Of a DNA stretch of 32,768 bases, positions 31,970-32,768 are shown one piece after another. A program made the translations under genes and the position numbers. The notes under the pieces were generated by a model. That model was not told where the DNA came from and made no database searches. It saw only the letters and a list, made by a program, of their open reading frames with translations. Location: contig SLCF01000107.1 in the NCBI GenBank assembly GCA_007125955.1, forward strand, positions 1 to 32,768, written 5' to 3'. The DNA comes from Bacteroidales bacterium. GTDB lineage: Bacteria; Bacteroidota; Bacteroidia; Bacteroidales; PUMT01. Every line of letters begins with the position of its first letter. The stretch's first letter is position 1.

Positions 31970-32768
31970 GGGTTATGACCCACCGGGCAATATCCTCAAT
32001 CACTTTCGGGTCAATATTGTTTTCCTTGAAATATTCTGTGGGATTCGGTTTCCCTGTGCCTTGCATAAACAGGTGATTGAGCTGAGGGTATGAGATGAAG
32101 GTGGCATCAGAATGATCCCTGAGTGCATTTTTCCATCCCCTGAAATCATCCATTGTAACCTGATAATCCCTTTCTCCCTGGAGGACAAGAATTCTTTGTG
32201 AAATCCGTGATGCTACGGCCGACTGGTTGTAACTCCTCAGATGCTTCCAGTAAGCGGGAGGGAGGTTAAGCAATGTTTCCCTGTAGGTTAATCCATCCAG
32301 CCTGTTTTTACTTATTGCAGCTACCTGCTCATTTATCTCTTCCAGGAACTCTTTCTGTTCTTTACTCATTTCACCTTCCATGCTCATCAGGTATTCATAT
32401 TGTCCGGGTACAATTATATGTAATGGCCTGGTATTTCCTCCCATTATTATAATGCCGGCAAGGCCCGGGGATTTTTCAGCTATTGCCGGTGCAAGCATGC
32501 CACCCAGACTATGTCCCAGCAGGTAAATATTTTCAGGATCAATTCCACTAACTTCCTTTAAAACACGGATAGCAGCAATTGCATCATTTCCGGTTTCGTC
32601 CCAGATGGTAAAGTTATTTCTGTCAAGTTCGCCGCCGTGTTTTAGTGTGCGCTTTTCATACCTTAGAACAGCTATGCCTTTGGAAGATAAACCCCAGGCA
32701 AGATCCCGGAATGGCTTGTTGGGGCCTATAGTTTCATCTGCATCATGCGGACCTGATCCGTGTACAAG
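31935..32768 (-). CDS. Alpha/beta hydrolase, partial (N-terminus beyond window)
   Basis: The frame is open from the right edge, so the start is missing; 277 residues are present. It shows the nucleophile-elbow GHSLGG, the acidic position in LVLQGERDYQV, the His in YPQLNHLFM, and an oxyanion region LVHGSGPHD next to the edge, all as in exported S9/S33-type alpha/beta hydrolases of Bacteroidota. An esterase or peptidase role fits. Its 3' end overlaps the convergent permease gene by 35 bp. Confidence 0.85.
   Translation of the reverse strand, partial: LVHGSGPHDADETIGPNKPFRDLAWGLSSKGIAVLRYEKRTLKHGGELDRNNFTIWDETGNDAIAAIRVLKEVSGIDPENIYLLGHSLGGMLAPAIAEKSPGLAGIIIMGGNTRPLHIIVPGQYEYLMSMEGEMSKEQKEFLEEINEQVAAISKNRLDGLTYRETLLNLPPAYWKHLRSYNQSAVASRISQRILVLQGERDYQVTMDDFRGWKNALRDHSDATFISYPQLNHLFMQGTGKPNPTEYFKENNIDPKVIEDIARWVITPTHTAVTWPDR

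Overview
The window looks like a chromosomal segment of a Bacteroidota, most likely class Bacteroidia. The grounds are Bacteroidota-type -7 boxes (TAnnTTTG) ahead of several genes, weak use of Shine-Dalgarno sequences, many lipoproteins with short lipoboxes, a TonB-dependent receptor, a MacB/FtsX-type permease with a long extracytoplasmic domain, and AsnA, MltG and MurB variants of the kind found in this phylum. No database search was possible, so genus and species are not assigned.

Layout. 1-1.1 kb: the edge of a small lysine-rich protein and a uridine-kinase-like P-loop protein. 1.2-4.3 kb (minus): an M14 carboxypeptidase lipoprotein, an exported isoaspartyl peptidase/asparaginase, and a single-domain response regulator. 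4.5-6.5 kb (plus): an orphan TonB-dependent receptor, with a perfect 12-bp-arm palindrome upstream. 6.7-13.5 kb (minus): a long run which in transcription order is an Asn-rich leader/attenuator region, asnA, a GltS-type symporter, a rhomboid protease, a membrane-anchored J-domain protein, a PLP enzyme of the D-serine dehydratase/D-threonine aldolase fold, a zinc-ribbon-like protein and a membrane protein. 13.5-16.6 kb: a cytidylate-kinase-like protein, mltG and murB. 16.9-20.3 kb (plus): an amidohydrolase lipoprotein and a C69 dipeptidase. 20.5 kb: tRNA-Arg(UCU), with a duplicated 3' end 133 bp downstream. 20.7-27.5 kb (minus): an amidase, an S9 peptidase, a PQQ-type sugar dehydrogenase and an orphan family-3 solute-binding lipoprotein. 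27.7-32.8 kb: two alpha/beta hydrolases (the second cut by the window edge), a small DUF4878-like lipoprotein and an FtsX/MacB-type permease.

The best discovery is the 13.24-13.56 kb leader of asnA. On the minus strand a good promoter is followed by a complete 34-codon ORF with 9 Asn codons (7 of them within codons 14-21), then a strong terminator whose 5' arm can instead pair over 9 bp with a segment just after the Asn codons. Immediately beyond lies a second reading frame with six consecutive Asn codons, then a second strong terminator with its own imperfect antiterminator partner. Both stand in front of asparagine synthetase. This reads as a tandem, ribosome-mediated, asparagine-sensing transcription attenuator that may also control the downstream glutamate-type symporter.

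A second theme is exported amide and peptide hydrolysis: M14 carboxypeptidase, isoaspartyl peptidase, amidohydrolase, C69 dipeptidase, amidase and S9 peptidase all carry export or lipoprotein signals. This suggests peptide or amino-acid scavenging. The rest is ordinary housekeeping.
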